Both the position numbers and the translations under genes were made by a program. Shown piece by piece: positions 53,820-64,000 of a DNA stretch of 64,000 nucleotides. Each line of letters opens with the position of its first letter. Positions within the stretch are counted from its first letter, which is position 1. The DNA comes from Geobacillus proteiniphilus. Its GTDB lineage: Bacteria; Bacillota; Bacilli; Bacillales; Anoxybacillaceae. The notes beneath the pieces were generated by a model. It was given only the letters and a program-made list of their open reading frames with translations, did not search any database and was not told the DNA's origin. The DNA lies in NCBI RefSeq assembly GCF_001908025.1, contig NZ_MQMG01000011.1, positions 1-64,000 on the forward strand, in the 5' to 3' direction.

Positions 53820-53937
53820 CGCCTTTTCCACCCAAACCGGCATCATCATTCCAAACGCGAGAATGGGATGACAATTTTTTTCTAAAAATTGCATCTTTTA
53901 TTATATCATACGAATAGCGAAGAAGGGAAACAAAATG

Positions 53938-53966
53938 TTGACTTTATCCTCTAAAAATCATATAAT
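53938..53966 (+). promoter_or_regulatory. rpsD promoter
   Basis: TTGACT (53938-53943), 17-bp spacer, TATAAT (53961-53966); a near-consensus SigA promoter. Confidence 0.88.
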
Positions 53967-53972
53967 AGCCTT

Positions 53973-54153
53973 TGTGTAAAATATAGCAGCCTTTGTGCCC
54001 ACCTTTATGGTCCATTTTGTTCCTCGGCCCGCCGAGGTGCATCGTGTAACTCTTAGCTGCGAGAGCGAGGATGCATGAAAACGAAATGGCCATAATTGTT
54101 GGCGCACATCTGCTTTTATTTTACGGGAATAAAAGCGTAAGGAGGAGCAACGA
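53973..54153 (+). ncRNA. rpsD leader (S4 autoregulation region)
   Basis: About 180 nt of transcribed leader with strong secondary structure, including GCTTTTATT/AATAAAAGC just before the ribosome site (54111-54142) and several GC-rich stems around 54020-54085. In Bacillus, ribosomal protein S4 binds its own leader to repress rpsD; that this leader does so is inferred from the family. Confidence 0.6.
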
Positions 54154-54756
54154 ATGGCTCGTTATACTGGCCCAATGTGGAAAATTTCCCGCCGCCTCGG
54201 CATCTCGTTGAGCGGCACGGGGAAAGAATTGCAAAAACGTCCGTATCCGCCTGGCCAACATGGTCCGGGGCAACGGCGGAAATTGTCGGAATATGGCTTG
54301 CAGCTGCAAGAAAAACAAAAGCTGCGCCATATGTACGGCGTGAACGAACGCCAATTCCGCAAAACGTTTGAAGAAGCGGGCAAAATGCCGGGCAAACACG
54401 GCGAAAACTTCATGATTTTGTTAGAATCGCGCCTAGACAACCTCGTCTATCGCTTAGGGTTGGCCCGCACGCGCCGTCAAGCCCGCCAGCTCGTGACGCA
54501 CGGCCACATTTTGGTCGACGGCAGCCGTGTCAACATCCCGTCGTACCGCGTCAAACCGGGACAAACGATCGCCGTTCGCGAAAAATCGCGCAACTTGCAA
54601 GTGATTAAAGAAGCGCTCGAAGCGAACAACTACATTCCGGATTACTTGACGTTCAATCCGGAAAAAATGGAAGGAACGTACACCCGCTTGCCGGAACGTT
54701 CCGAACTGCCGGCGGAAATCAACGAAGCGCTCATCGTCGAGTTCTACTCGCGTTAA
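54154..54756 (+). CDS. rpsD: 30S ribosomal protein S4
   Basis: A 200-aa S4, a primary 16S rRNA binder and assembly initiator. The S4 RNA-binding domain is [20 protein letters not shown] followed by [20 protein letters not shown]. There is no zinc-type four-Cys N-terminus (C- form). AAGGAGGAG precedes the ATG. Monocistronic, as in Bacillus. Confidence 0.98.
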   Translation: MARYTGPMWKISRRLGISLSGTGKELQKRPYPPGQHGPGQRRKLSEYGLQLQEKQKLRHMYGVNERQFRKTFEEAGKMPGKHGENFMILLESRLDNLVYRLGLARTRRQARQLVTHGHILVDGSRVNIPSYRVKPGQTIAVREKSRNLQVIKEALEANNYIPDYLTFNPEKMEGTYTRLPERSELPAEINEALIVEFYSR

Positions 54757-54761
54757 GGCGC

Positions 54762-54801
54762 AAAAAAGATCCGAAATGCCGATGCATTTCGGATCTTTTT
54801 T
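54762..54801. terminator. Bidirectional terminator between rpsD and tyrS
   Basis: AAAAAAGATCCGAAATGC pairs with GCATTTCGGATCTTTTTT, 18 bp with a 3-nt loop; U runs on both sides. Confidence 0.92.
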
Positions 54802-54802
54802 C

Positions 54803-56359
<1,557 letters not shown>

Positions 56360-56453
56360 TTATCATAGCGATGCACTCGCTGTCAACCCTAACGCTTTTC
56401 GCACAAACGGCGAAAAATCGGCAAAATTCCACAATGACATCCCTTTCCTATGG

Positions 56454-56459
56454 TATACT
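56454..56459 (+). promoter_or_regulatory. Extended -10 promoter of the class A PBP gene
   Basis: TGGTATACT is a good extended -10 (TGN-TATACT); no clear -35. The start codon is 35 bp downstream. Confidence 0.5.
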
Positions 56460-56493
56460 TATACATAATGATCCACCACATAGGGGGGCCGGC

Positions 56494-59244
56494 ATGAAAC
56501 GAAACCAACTTTCCTTTTCTCTCGAAAAAGCGTGGCATTATTTTTCACTTACATACGATGTTGTTTGGAACGTCATCTTGATTTTGCTCATCGCCACACT
56601 CTGCCTTGTCTGCTTTGCCATCGGCGCGGGAGCCGGCTATTTTGCCTTTTTGGTCAAGGATATGCCCGTTCCCTCGCCCGACGAGATGAAAAAGGAGATT
56701 TACAGTTACGGCGAAACGAGCCATATGTACTTTGACGGCGGCGTGTATTTAGGGCGATTCCGGTCCGACCTTGACCGCGAGGCGGTGCGCCTGTCCGACG
56801 TGTCTCCGTACGTCGTGCAAGCCATCATCGCGACCGAAGACGAACATTTTTATGAACATGACGGCGTCGTTCCGAAGGCAGTCATCCGCGCCATGTTTCA
56901 AGAGCTGACGAACTCGCCGGTCAAAAGCGGCGGGAGCACGCTTACGCAGCAGCTCGTCAAAAATCAACTGCTGACAAGCGAAGTGTCGTTCGAGCGGAAG
57001 GCGAAAGAAATGCTGCTTTCGCTTCGCCTGGAGAAATTTTTTTCCAAAGAGGACATTTTAGAGGCGTATTTAAACGTCGTTCCGTTCGGCCGCAATTCTT
57101 CGGGGCGCAACATTGCCGGCATCCAAGCCGCGGCCCAGGGCGTCTTTGGCGTCAACGCCAAAGAGTTGAATCTCGCTCAAGCGGCGTTTTTGGCCGGACT
57201 GCCGCAAAACCCGTTCGTCTACACCCCGTTTGCCGCTGACGGCAGCGTCAAACCGGACATCTCGGCGGGCTTGAAGCGGATGAAAACGGTGCTTTACCGG
57301 ATGAAGCGGGCCGGCTATATTTCCGAAGGGCAGTACAAGGAAGCGCTTGCCTATGATGTGGCGAAGCATTTCGCCGCCCCGAAGCCGTCGCCGTTTGAAC
57401 GGTATCCGTTTTTGACGATGGAAATCGAGAGACGGGCAAAAGACGTGCTGGCGGAAACGTTCGCCAAGCGCGACGGCTATAAGCCGGAAGAGCTGAAGCG
57501 CGACCCCGCTCGTTCCCGCCGCTACCTCGGCGAGGCGGAAAAAGCGCTGCGCCAAGGCGGATATCGTATTTACACGACGATCGACAAGAATATTTATGAG
57601 CAGATGCAGCGCATCGCCGCTCGTTACGCCTATTACGGCAGCGACAATGTGTATTACACCAAAGACAAGAAAACGGGAAAAATGGTCGCCCATCGCCAAC
57701 CGGTCGAAGTCGGGGCGATGCTCATCGAAAACAAAACGGGAAAAATCATCAGTTTCGTCGGCGGCCGCGATTACAAGCGCGAACAGTTGAATCACGCCAC
57801 CCAAGCGCACCGTTCCAACGGGTCAACGATGAAGCCGCTCTTAGTATACGCGCCGGCGATGGAGATGGGCGTCATCCAGCCAGGCACCATCATTCCCGAT
57901 CTCCCGCTGTCGATCGGTTCGTATACGCCGAAAAACGCGGACGGAAAAACGCACGGCCTTGTCTCGGCGCGGCGCGCGCTCGAGCAGTCGTACAACATCC
58001 CGGCCATTCGGACGTATATGAGAATCCGATCCCGACATCCGATCGACTATTTGCATAAAATGGGGATCAAAAGCGTCGCCAAGCAGGAAGAAAACAACCC
58101 GGCTCTAGCGATCGGCGGGACGCACATTGGCGTCACGGTCGAAGAAAACGTCAACGCCTATGCGACGTTCGCCAATTACGGATCGTTCGTGGACGCTTAC
58201 ATGATTGAGAAGATTGTCGACAAGAACGGAAAGATCGTTTACGAACATCAAAGCAAGCCCGTCCCGGTGTTTTCTCCGCAAACGTCGTACTTGATGATCG
58301 ATATGATGCGCGACGTGCTTCACGGCGGAACGGCCTCGTCGGTGCCGCGCTACTTGACCTTTTCCGCCGATTGGGCGGGAAAAACCGGCACATCGCAAGA
58401 CAAGCGCGATTCGTGGTTTATCGCCGTCAATCCGAACGTCACGTTCGGCGTTTGGATCGGCTATGACCGGCCGGCGCCGCTTGAGTCCCGCTACAAAGGG
58501 CTTTCCTACAGCCAGCGCACCCAGCTGTTATGGGCGCGGTTGATCAATGCTGCCTATCAAGAAAACCCGAAGCTCATCGCTCCGCCGAAGCGGTTTCTCA
58601 TGCCAGGCGGCATCGTCCGCCGCGCTTACTGCGCCGCGAGCGGCTTCAGCCCGTCGGCCGCGTGCGAAAAAGCCGGGCTCGTCCGTTACGATCTGTACAA
58701 TACGAAGTTTGCACCGCGGGAAGGAAGCGGCGAGGAAGTGATGGAAAGCCGGGTCGTCGTCATCGGCGGACGCCGCTATGTGGCGCTTGAGACGACGCCG
58801 GAAGAGTTTGTCACTCGCGAAGTGATCGTGAATCCGAAGCTTCTCGCCGATTGGGGGATCAACGGCGAAGGGCAGGCGGGCGATGCATCGCTCGTCTCCA
58901 CATTAAAGGAAAACGGCCGTCCACCGGCTCCACCCGCCGCTCGGCTTGCAGGGGGCAAGCTCGTCTGGAATCGCCATAACGAGCCGGATGTCATCGGCTA
59001 CCGCGTCTATCTAGTGAACGAAACGGGGGAACGACGCCTCGCCGCCGCTGTTAAAGCGGACGAGGCAGCCTCGTTTTCGCCGCTGCAGCCGGGCGCCGCG
59101 TACTGCGTCACTGCTGTGGACATCGCCGGACAGGAATCGGCGCCGTCGAACCTCGTTTCGCTGCCGTCCGCCTCGCCGCCCAATTCCGGTCATCAAAAGA
59201 GCGGCGAGCCGTCTTCTCCCCCGCCGTCGGGTGACGTGGAGTGA
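56494..59244 (+). CDS. Class A penicillin-binding protein with C-terminal FN3 domain
   Basis: A 916-aa bifunctional peptidoglycan synthase. Transmembrane helix at about residues 24-52; transglycosylase domain with catalytic Glu at E115 (ATEDEHFYEHDG) and GGSTLTQQLVKNQLL; transpeptidase with the SXXK Ser at about 444 (NGSTMKPLL), SYN in EQSYNIPA and the KTG box AGKTGTSQDKRD. Residues about 810-890 form a fibronectin type III domain (RLAGGKLVWNRHNEPDVIGY), then a Pro/Ser tail outside the wall. I chose ATG 56494 after GGGGGG. It resembles PBP1A/PBP2D-type proteins. Confidence 0.94.
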   Translation: MKRNQLSFSLEKAWHYFSLTYDVVWNVILILLIATLCLVCFAIGAGAGYFAFLVKDMPVPSPDEMKKEIYSYGETSHMYFDGGVYLGRFRSDLDREAVRLSDVSPYVVQAIIATEDEHFYEHDGVVPKAVIRAMFQELTNSPVKSGGSTLTQQLVKNQLLTSEVSFERKAKEMLLSLRLEKFFSKEDILEAYLNVVPFGRNSSGRNIAGIQAAAQGVFGVNAKELNLAQAAFLAGLPQNPFVYTPFAADGSVKPDISAGLKRMKTVLYRMKRAGYISEGQYKEALAYDVAKHFAAPKPSPFERYPFLTMEIERRAKDVLAETFAKRDGYKPEELKRDPARSRRYLGEAEKALRQGGYRIYTTIDKNIYEQMQRIAARYAYYGSDNVYYTKDKKTGKMVAHRQPVEVGAMLIENKTGKIISFVGGRDYKREQLNHATQAHRSNGSTMKPLLVYAPAMEMGVIQPGTIIPDLPLSIGSYTPKNADGKTHGLVSARRALEQSYNIPAIRTYMRIRSRHPIDYLHKMGIKSVAKQEENNPALAIGGTHIGVTVEENVNAYATFANYGSFVDAYMIEKIVDKNGKIVYEHQSKPVPVFSPQTSYLMIDMMRDVLHGGTASSVPRYLTFSADWAGKTGTSQDKRDSWFIAVNPNVTFGVWIGYDRPAPLESRYKGLSYSQRTQLLWARLINAAYQENPKLIAPPKRFLMPGGIVRRAYCAASGFSPSAACEKAGLVRYDLYNTKFAPREGSGEEVMESRVVVIGGRRYVALETTPEEFVTREVIVNPKLLADWGINGEGQAGDASLVSTLKENGRPPAPPAARLAGGKLVWNRHNEPDVIGYRVYLVNETGERRLAAAVKADEAASFSPLQPGAAYCVTAVDIAGQESAPSNLVSLPSASPPNSGHQKSGEPSSPPPSGDVE

Positions 59245-59338
59245 CAAGGAGCTGACCCAAAAGGGTAATTTCCCTTAAACAAAACACAACATATTGTTTC
59301 TTATTGATTGTTTTATACCTATATACGGTAATAAGAAA

Positions 59339-59375
59339 GGGTGTCCCGATCCTTTTGGGACACCCTCTTTCTTGT
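59339..59375 (+). terminator. Terminator downstream of the PBP gene (GGGTGTCCC family)
   Basis: GGGTGTCCC/GGGACACCC, perfect 9 bp (extended by A/T pairs), 9-nt loop, followed by TCTTTCTT. Confidence 0.85.
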
Positions 59376-59550
59376 TTTGTGAAGACGGGAGAAACACAAC
59401 GATTTTCGCCAAATGGACGGTTCTTAAGCGAAGGGGAAACGGGCATTTATGAGGTTTTTCAAATTGAGAAATCACGCTGTTGGCCGCGTTTTCCGTTCAA
59501 TCACCGTCCTTGCAGCCGCCCCGCTTCGGCCCCAGCCTGAAAAGAACAAC

Positions 59551-59581
59551 AGCGCCTGGAACAGCGGATGTTCCAGACGCT
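59551..59581 (-). terminator. Terminator of acsA
   Basis: AGCGTCTGGAACA pairs with TGTTCCAGGCGCT (one mismatch), 5-nt loop, then GTTGTTCTTTT on the minus strand. Confidence 0.8.
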
Positions 59582-59590
59582 TTTCGCTCA

Positions 59591-61306
59591 TCAGTCTTCC
59601 ATCGTCGACAAATCGCCGGTCGGCAAGTTGAGCTCCCACGCCTTTAGGACGCGGCGCATGATTTTCCCGCTCCGCGTTTTCGGCAGTTTGTCGCGGAACT
59701 CGATCTCACGCGGCGCGGCATGAGCGGCAAGCCCTTTTTTCACAAATTGGCGGATGTCTTCTTTCAGCTCCTCGGACGGCTCGTACCCTTCGCGAAGCGC
59801 GATGAACGCTTTGATGATTTCCCCGCGCACCGGATCCGGCTTTCCGATGACGCCGGCTTCGGCAACGGCCGGATGCTCGACGAGCTTGCTTTCGACTTCA
59901 AACGGCCCAACGCGTTCGCCGGATGTGTTGATGACATCGTCAACACGGCCTTGGAACCAGAAGTAGCCGTCTTCATCCATGTAGGCCGAATCGCCGGATA
60001 CGTACCAGTCGCCGATAAAGTATGATTCATATTTTTGCGGGTTGTTCCAAATCGTTTTCATCATCGACGGCCAGCCTTTTTTGATGGCCAAGTTGCCCAT
60101 CCGGTACGGCGGCAAGACGTTTCCTTGGTCATCAATGATCGCCGCCTCAACGCCCGGAATCGGTTTCCCCATCGATCCCGGCTTGATTTCCATGCACGGG
60201 TAGTTGCAAATGAGATGCCCGCCTGTTTCCGTCATCCACCACGTATCATGGATGCGGCGGCCGAACACTTTCATCCCCCAGCGGATGACTTCCGGGTTGA
60301 GCGGCTCGCCGACGCTCAAAATGTGGCGGAGCGAGCTTAAATCATATTTTTTCACGACTTCATCGCCGGCGCCCATCAGCATGCGGAACGCCGTCGGCGC
60401 GCTGTACCAGACGGTGACGCCGAAATCTTGGATCGTTTGATACCAAGCATCCGGGCTGAAGCGGCCGCCGACGATGACGCTTGACGCTCCGCACAGCCAC
60501 GGGCCGAAGATGCCGTACGACGTCCCAGTCACCCACCCCGGGTCAGCCGTGCACCAGTAAATGTCGTCTTCTTTTAAGTCGAGCACCCATTTCGCCGTTT
60601 GATAGTGCTGAATCATCGCGTTATGGACGTGCAAAACGCCTTTCGGCTTGCCGGTCGAACCGGATGTGTAATGCAAAATCAAGCCGTCTTGGCGGTCGAC
60701 CCATTCGATGTCGAAATGCTTGCTTGCCTCATTCATCCGCTTTTTCAAATCGATGTACGGCCCTTCCTCGACAATGCCGTCGCCGACCAAAAAGACGTAC
60801 TTCAACTCCGGCAAATCGCCGACCGGCACGCGCGGCAGAAGCTCCGGCGTCGTAATGATCGCCTTCGCCCCGCTGTCTTCAAGACGGTCGCGCACCGCTC
60901 CTTCCATGAACGCCTCAAACAACGGCCCGACGATGGCGCCGGTTTTAATGATCCCAAGCACCGCAAAGTACAGTTCCGGAGAACGCGGCATAAACACGAA
61001 CACACGATCTCCTTTTTGAATGTCCGCCGCCTGTTTTAAGACGTTCGCCACCTTATTGGACATCTCTTTCATTTCTTTGAACGTATATTTCTCGTTCCGC
61101 ACCGCGTCGCGGTAATAGAGCGCCACTTTATTTTTACGGAACGACTCAGCATGGCGGTCGATCGCCTCATACGCCATGTTGACTCGGCCTGTTTCATGCC
61201 AAGAAAACTCTTTCTCCACTTCCGACCATTGAAACTGTTTATATGTTTCTTCGTAGTTTTTCAAATTGTAGTCCCCTTGTATGACAGGAAGCCGTTCTGT
61301 GTTCAT
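59591..61306 (-). CDS. acsA: Acetyl-CoA synthetase
   Basis: A 571-aa AMP-forming acetyl-CoA synthetase. YTSGSTGKPKGVLH (about residue 217), TWWMTETGG, GDSAYMDEDGYFWFQGRVDDVINTSGERV at the hinge and PKTRSGKIMRR, where K548 is the Lys that AcuA acetylates in B. subtilis (K549). It is divergent from acuABC, whose products reversibly acetylate it. A SigA promoter and a palindrome lie just upstream. GGGGGAT precedes ATG 61306. Confidence 0.97.
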   Translation of the reverse strand: MNTERLPVIQGDYNLKNYEETYKQFQWSEVEKEFSWHETGRVNMAYEAIDRHAESFRKNKVALYYRDAVRNEKYTFKEMKEMSNKVANVLKQAADIQKGDRVFVFMPRSPELYFAVLGIIKTGAIVGPLFEAFMEGAVRDRLEDSGAKAIITTPELLPRVPVGDLPELKYVFLVGDGIVEEGPYIDLKKRMNEASKHFDIEWVDRQDGLILHYTSGSTGKPKGVLHVHNAMIQHYQTAKWVLDLKEDDIYWCTADPGWVTGTSYGIFGPWLCGASSVIVGGRFSPDAWYQTIQDFGVTVWYSAPTAFRMLMGAGDEVVKKYDLSSLRHILSVGEPLNPEVIRWGMKVFGRRIHDTWWMTETGGHLICNYPCMEIKPGSMGKPIPGVEAAIIDDQGNVLPPYRMGNLAIKKGWPSMMKTIWNNPQKYESYFIGDWYVSGDSAYMDEDGYFWFQGRVDDVINTSGERVGPFEVESKLVEHPAVAEAGVIGKPDPVRGEIIKAFIALREGYEPSEELKEDIRQFVKKGLAAHAAPREIEFRDKLPKTRSGKIMRRVLKAWELNLPTGDLSTMED

Positions 61307-61321
61307 TCTCCGATCCCCCTT

Positions 61322-61337
61322 ATGTAAGTGATTACAT
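61322..61337. promoter_or_regulatory. 16-bp palindrome at the acsA transcription start
   Basis: ATGTAA-GTGA-TTACAT, perfect 6-bp arms. It overlaps or closely follows the predicted acsA start, a place where a bound protein would block transcription. It does not fit the cre pattern or the GlnR/TnrA spacing. Confidence 0.5.
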
Positions 61338-61341
61338 TTCT

Positions 61342-61370
61342 ATTATAGTCGATTGAAAACCATTTCTCAA
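61342..61370 (-). promoter_or_regulatory. acsA promoter (SigA type)
   Basis: Minus strand TTGAGA (61365-61370), 17-bp spacer, TATAAT (61342-61347). Confidence 0.82.
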
Positions 61371-61480
61371 TTTTTAAAATATTCCTCGTCCCCACTTTTT
61401 TGAAATTTTTTTGAACCGCGCCAGCCGGCGCCGTTTTTATGTATAATGGAAGCAGAACGACCAATTCAGGTGGTGGACGA

Positions 61481-62113
61481 ATGGAACATAAAAAAACGTA
61501 TAACGCCAAAGAGCTGAAAACCCCGAAAGGAACGCTCCTCATCGAAGGGCCGGTGACGCCGGAAGCGTTGGCCAGCTATGAATTCCACCATGACCTCACT
61601 TCCTTCCGCCCGCCTGCCAAACAGCACAAAGCGTTGATCGAAATCGCCAAGCTGCCGGAAGGGCGGATCATCATCGCCCGCCGCGGCGAGGTGATTGTCG
61701 GGTATGTGACGTTTTTGTATCCTGATCCTCTCGAACGTTGGTCGGAAGGGAACATGGAAAATTTGCTCGAGCTTGGCGCCATTGAAGTCATTCCGGAGTT
61801 CCGCGGGTTTGGCGTCGGAAAAAATTTATTGATCGTCTCGATGATGGACGACGCCATGGAAGACTATATCATCATTACAACGGAGTATTATTGGCATTGG
61901 GATCTAAAAGGCACGGGGCTGAACGTATGGGAGTACCGAAAAGTGATGGAGAAAATGATGAACGCCGGCGGGCTCGTCTGGTATGCGACCGACGACCCGG
62001 AAATTTGCTCCCATCCGGCGAACTGCCTCATGGTCCGCATTGGCAAACGGGTCGACGCCGAATCGATTCAACGGTTCGACCGGCTTCGGTTTATGAACCG
62101 CTATATGTACTAG
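61481..62113 (+). CDS. acuA: Protein acetyltransferase AcuA
   Basis: A 210-aa GNAT-fold acetyltransferase that inactivates AcsA by acetylating its catalytic Lys. The acetyl-CoA loop is in EVIPEFRGFGVGKNLLIVSM (RGFGVGK). I chose ATG 61481, with AGGTGG upstream, as the first well-placed start after the TATAAT at 61442-61447. First gene of acuABC. Confidence 0.95.
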   Translation: MEHKKTYNAKELKTPKGTLLIEGPVTPEALASYEFHHDLTSFRPPAKQHKALIEIAKLPEGRIIIARRGEVIVGYVTFLYPDPLERWSEGNMENLLELGAIEVIPEFRGFGVGKNLLIVSMMDDAMEDYIIITTEYYWHWDLKGTGLNVWEYRKVMEKMMNAGGLVWYATDDPEICSHPANCLMVRIGKRVDAESIQRFDRLRFMNRYMY

Positions 62114-62205
62114 CTGAAATTCTCAGCTGTCCGGACGTTTGCGCCCGCCTTGCCGGTTGCGGGCGGCGCGCATAAAATGCCACGCACAAAGGGGAGAGGA
62201 GAACG

Positions 62206-62850
62206 ATGCTTGTCGAACAAGTGATGAAAGCACCGGTTATCACGCTTCGCGCCACCAATACAATCGCCGAAGCGCTGCAGCTGCTAAGACATCACCGCAT
62301 CCGCCATCTGCCGGTCGTCGACGAGGAAGGACGTCTTCTGGGGCTTGTGACGAGCCAAGATTTGCGCGACGCGAGCCCGTCCATTTTCCATCTTCATGAA
62401 CATCTTGAAGACTTGCAAAAACCGGTCAGCACGATTATGAAAACCGACCTCATCGTCGGCCATCCGCTCGATTTCGTCGAGGAGGTGGCGGCGCTCTTTT
62501 ACGAACACCGAATCGGCTGTCTGCCGATCGTCAATCACAGGAAACTCGTCGGCATCATCACGCAAACGGATTTGCTCCGCACGTTCATTGAATTGACCGG
62601 CGTTCACCAGCCGGGGTCGCAAATCGAGATCAAAGTGCCGAACGAAACCGGCATGTTAAGCAAAGCGGCGGCCATCATCAGCGAGCGCCATGTGAACATC
62701 GCCAGCGTCTTGGTGTATCCAGCTCCGGATCCGAATGAGAAAATTTTAGTTTTCCGCGTGCAGACGATGAATCCGCTTCCATTGATCCGCGATTTGCAAA
62801 ACGCCGGCTATCACGTGCTATGGCCGAACTTGCCGGGGGTTACGTCATGA
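62206..62850 (+). CDS. acuB: AcuB, CBS-pair and ACT-domain protein
   Basis: A 214-aa protein with two CBS motifs ([20 protein letters not shown] and [20 protein letters not shown]) and a C-terminal ACT-like domain ([20 protein letters not shown]). It is part of the acetoin/acetate utilisation locus; the function is not well defined and may be sensing adenine nucleotides. GGGGAGAGGAG precedes the ATG. The stop overlaps acuC. Confidence 0.94.
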   Translation: MLVEQVMKAPVITLRATNTIAEALQLLRHHRIRHLPVVDEEGRLLGLVTSQDLRDASPSIFHLHEHLEDLQKPVSTIMKTDLIVGHPLDFVEEVAALFYEHRIGCLPIVNHRKLVGIITQTDLLRTFIELTGVHQPGSQIEIKVPNETGMLSKAAAIISERHVNIASVLVYPAPDPNEKILVFRVQTMNPLPLIRDLQNAGYHVLWPNLPGVTS

Positions 62851-64000
62851 GCCGAAACTGCGCATTCGTCTATAGCGAGCAATTTCTTCAGTACAAATTT
62901 CATGACGACCATCCGTTCAACCAGCTGCGGGTCAAAATGACATACGACTTGCTTTGCACGCTCGGCGCGCTCGAAGACCGCCAGATCGTCGCCCCGCGCA
63001 TGGCGACCGATGACGAGCTGGCGCTCATTCACGACCGCTCCTACATCGAGGCGGTGAAAGCGGCCGGGCGCGGCGAGCTGTCGGAAGCGGCGGCGCAAAA
63101 CTACGGCCTTGGCACCGAGGATACGCCGATTTTCCCAAACATGCACGAAGCGAGCGCTCTTTTGGTCGGCAGCACCCTCACCGCCGTCGACGCGGTTCTT
63201 TCCGGAGCGGCCGAGCATGCGCTCAACCTTGGCGGCGGTCTGCACCACGGCTTCCGCGGCAAAGCATCCGGCTTTTGCGTCTACAACGACAGCGCGGTCG
63301 CCATTCAATACATCAGGGAGAAATACGGACTGCGCGTGTTGTACGTCGACACGGACGCCCACCACGGCGACGGGGTGCAATGGGCGTTTTACGACGATCC
63401 GAACGTTTGCACGTTTTCCATTCATGAAACGGGGCGCTATTTGTTCCCAGGGACCGGAAATGTCAACGAGCGCGGCTTAGGCGCGGGCTACGGCTATTCG
63501 TTCAACATTCCCGTTGATGCGTTCACGGAAGACGAATCATGGATCGCCGCCTATACGACCGCGCTTCGGGAAATCGCCGACTTTTTCCGCCCGGACGTCA
63601 TCGTGACGCAAAACGGCGTCGACGCCCACTATTACGATCCGCTCACCCATTTGTCGGTGACGATGAAAACCTACCGCGCCATTCCGAAACTCGCGCACGA
63701 AATCGCGCATGAATATTGCGGCGGACGCTGGATCGCCGTCGGCGGCGGCGGCTATGACATCTGGCGCGTCGTGCCGCGGGCATGGGCGCTCCTTTGGCTC
63801 GAGATGACGGGACAAGCCGATGTGTCCGGCCCGCTGCCGGATGAGTGGCGCGAACGTTGGCAACCGCTTTCACCCGTCGCGCTTCCGCTTGAGTGGGACG
63901 ACCCGGATGACTTGTATCCCCCGATCCCGCGCAAGGCGGAGATCAGCGAAAAAAATGCGCAAACGGTGGAAAAGGCGTTGTATTTCATTCGCAGTCAACG
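62847..64000 (+). CDS. acuC: Protein deacetylase AcuC (class I HDAC-like; C-terminus cut by window end)
   Basis: At least 384 residues of AcuC, which removes the acetyl group from AcsA. Catalytic residues: [10 protein letters not shown] (two His), [14 protein letters not shown] (zinc Asp and His) and [14 protein letters not shown] (second zinc Asp); [10 protein letters not shown] is also conserved. ATG 62847 overlaps the acuB stop. B. subtilis AcuC has about 387 aa, so nearly all is here; the stop lies beyond base 64000. Confidence 0.96.
   Translation, partial: MSRNCAFVYSEQFLQYKFHDDHPFNQLRVKMTYDLLCTLGALEDRQIVAPRMATDDELALIHDRSYIEAVKAAGRGELSEAAAQNYGLGTEDTPIFPNMHEASALLVGSTLTAVDAVLSGAAEHALNLGGGLHHGFRGKASGFCVYNDSAVAIQYIREKYGLRVLYVDTDAHHGDGVQWAFYDDPNVCTFSIHETGRYLFPGTGNVNERGLGAGYGYSFNIPVDAFTEDESWIAAYTTALREIADFFRPDVIVTQNGVDAHYYDPLTHLSVTMKTYRAIPKLAHEIAHEYCGGRWIAVGGGGYDIWRVVPRAWALLWLEMTGQADVSGPLPDEWRERWQPLSPVALPLEWDDPDDLYPPIPRKAEISEKNAQTVEKALYFIRSQ

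Larger units (their letters stand above)
59245..59590. other. Intergenic region PBP / acsA
   Basis: 346 bp between convergent genes. It contains the PBP terminator (59339) and the acsA terminator (59551). Nothing else is recognised in the roughly 170 bp between them. Confidence 0.7.

Overview
The window reads as chromosomal DNA of a thermophilic Bacillaceae, most probably Geobacillus close to G. kaustophilus or G. thermoleovorans. It is GC-rich with strong GGAGG-type ribosome sites and sporulation genes (ytrH, ytrI, ytfJ, an alpha/beta-type spore protein). Gene order follows the Bacillus subtilis dnaE-to-acuC region. One protein (21400-22308) keeps every metal and crosslink residue, at the published numbering, of the G. 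kaustophilus R2-like ligand-binding oxidase. No tRNA or rRNA gene was seen. Organism assignment is inference.

Left flank (1-16 kb): the start of dnaE, ytrH-ytrI, nrnA, ytpI, ytoI, ytkL, an M24 peptidase, ald, ytkK, ytzD, a universal stress gene with a SigB-like promoter, argGH with an ArgR-like site, an unrecognised 105-aa gene, an acetyl-CoA-synthetase-like ligase and moaB.

Middle (16-36 kb): an accessory island lies between moaB and ackA, which I recall as neighbours in B. subtilis. It begins with a GAF/LuxR-type regulator (+). The rest is on the minus strand. One block is three secreted or membrane genes resembling actinobacterial DUF6230/DUF6114 proteins. The other is a lipid-catabolism set: the R2-like oxidase, an aldehyde and an alcohol dehydrogenase, three SCP2 lipid-carrier proteins, an ABC1/UbiB kinase, thiolase, SDR, enoyl-CoA hydratase, two acyl-CoA dehydrogenases (one lacking the catalytic Glu motif) and an acyl-CoA ligase. 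Together they could take a hydrophobic substrate from hydrocarbon or alcohol to acyl-CoA and through beta-oxidation, giving acetyl-CoA that the flanking ackA and acsA genes also handle. This island is the best candidate for an undescribed system.

Right flank (36-64 kb): ackA (with a CcpA-type site), ytxK, tpx, ytfJ-ytfI, yteJ-sppA, nadF, ytcI, a spore protein gene, thiI-iscS, ezrA, hisJ, ytsP, ytrP, rpsD with its leader, tyrS with a T-box, a class A PBP, acsA and acuABC (acuC cut by the window end). IS605-type remnants sit in three intergenic gaps, and a hairpin terminator of one sequence family recurs four times.
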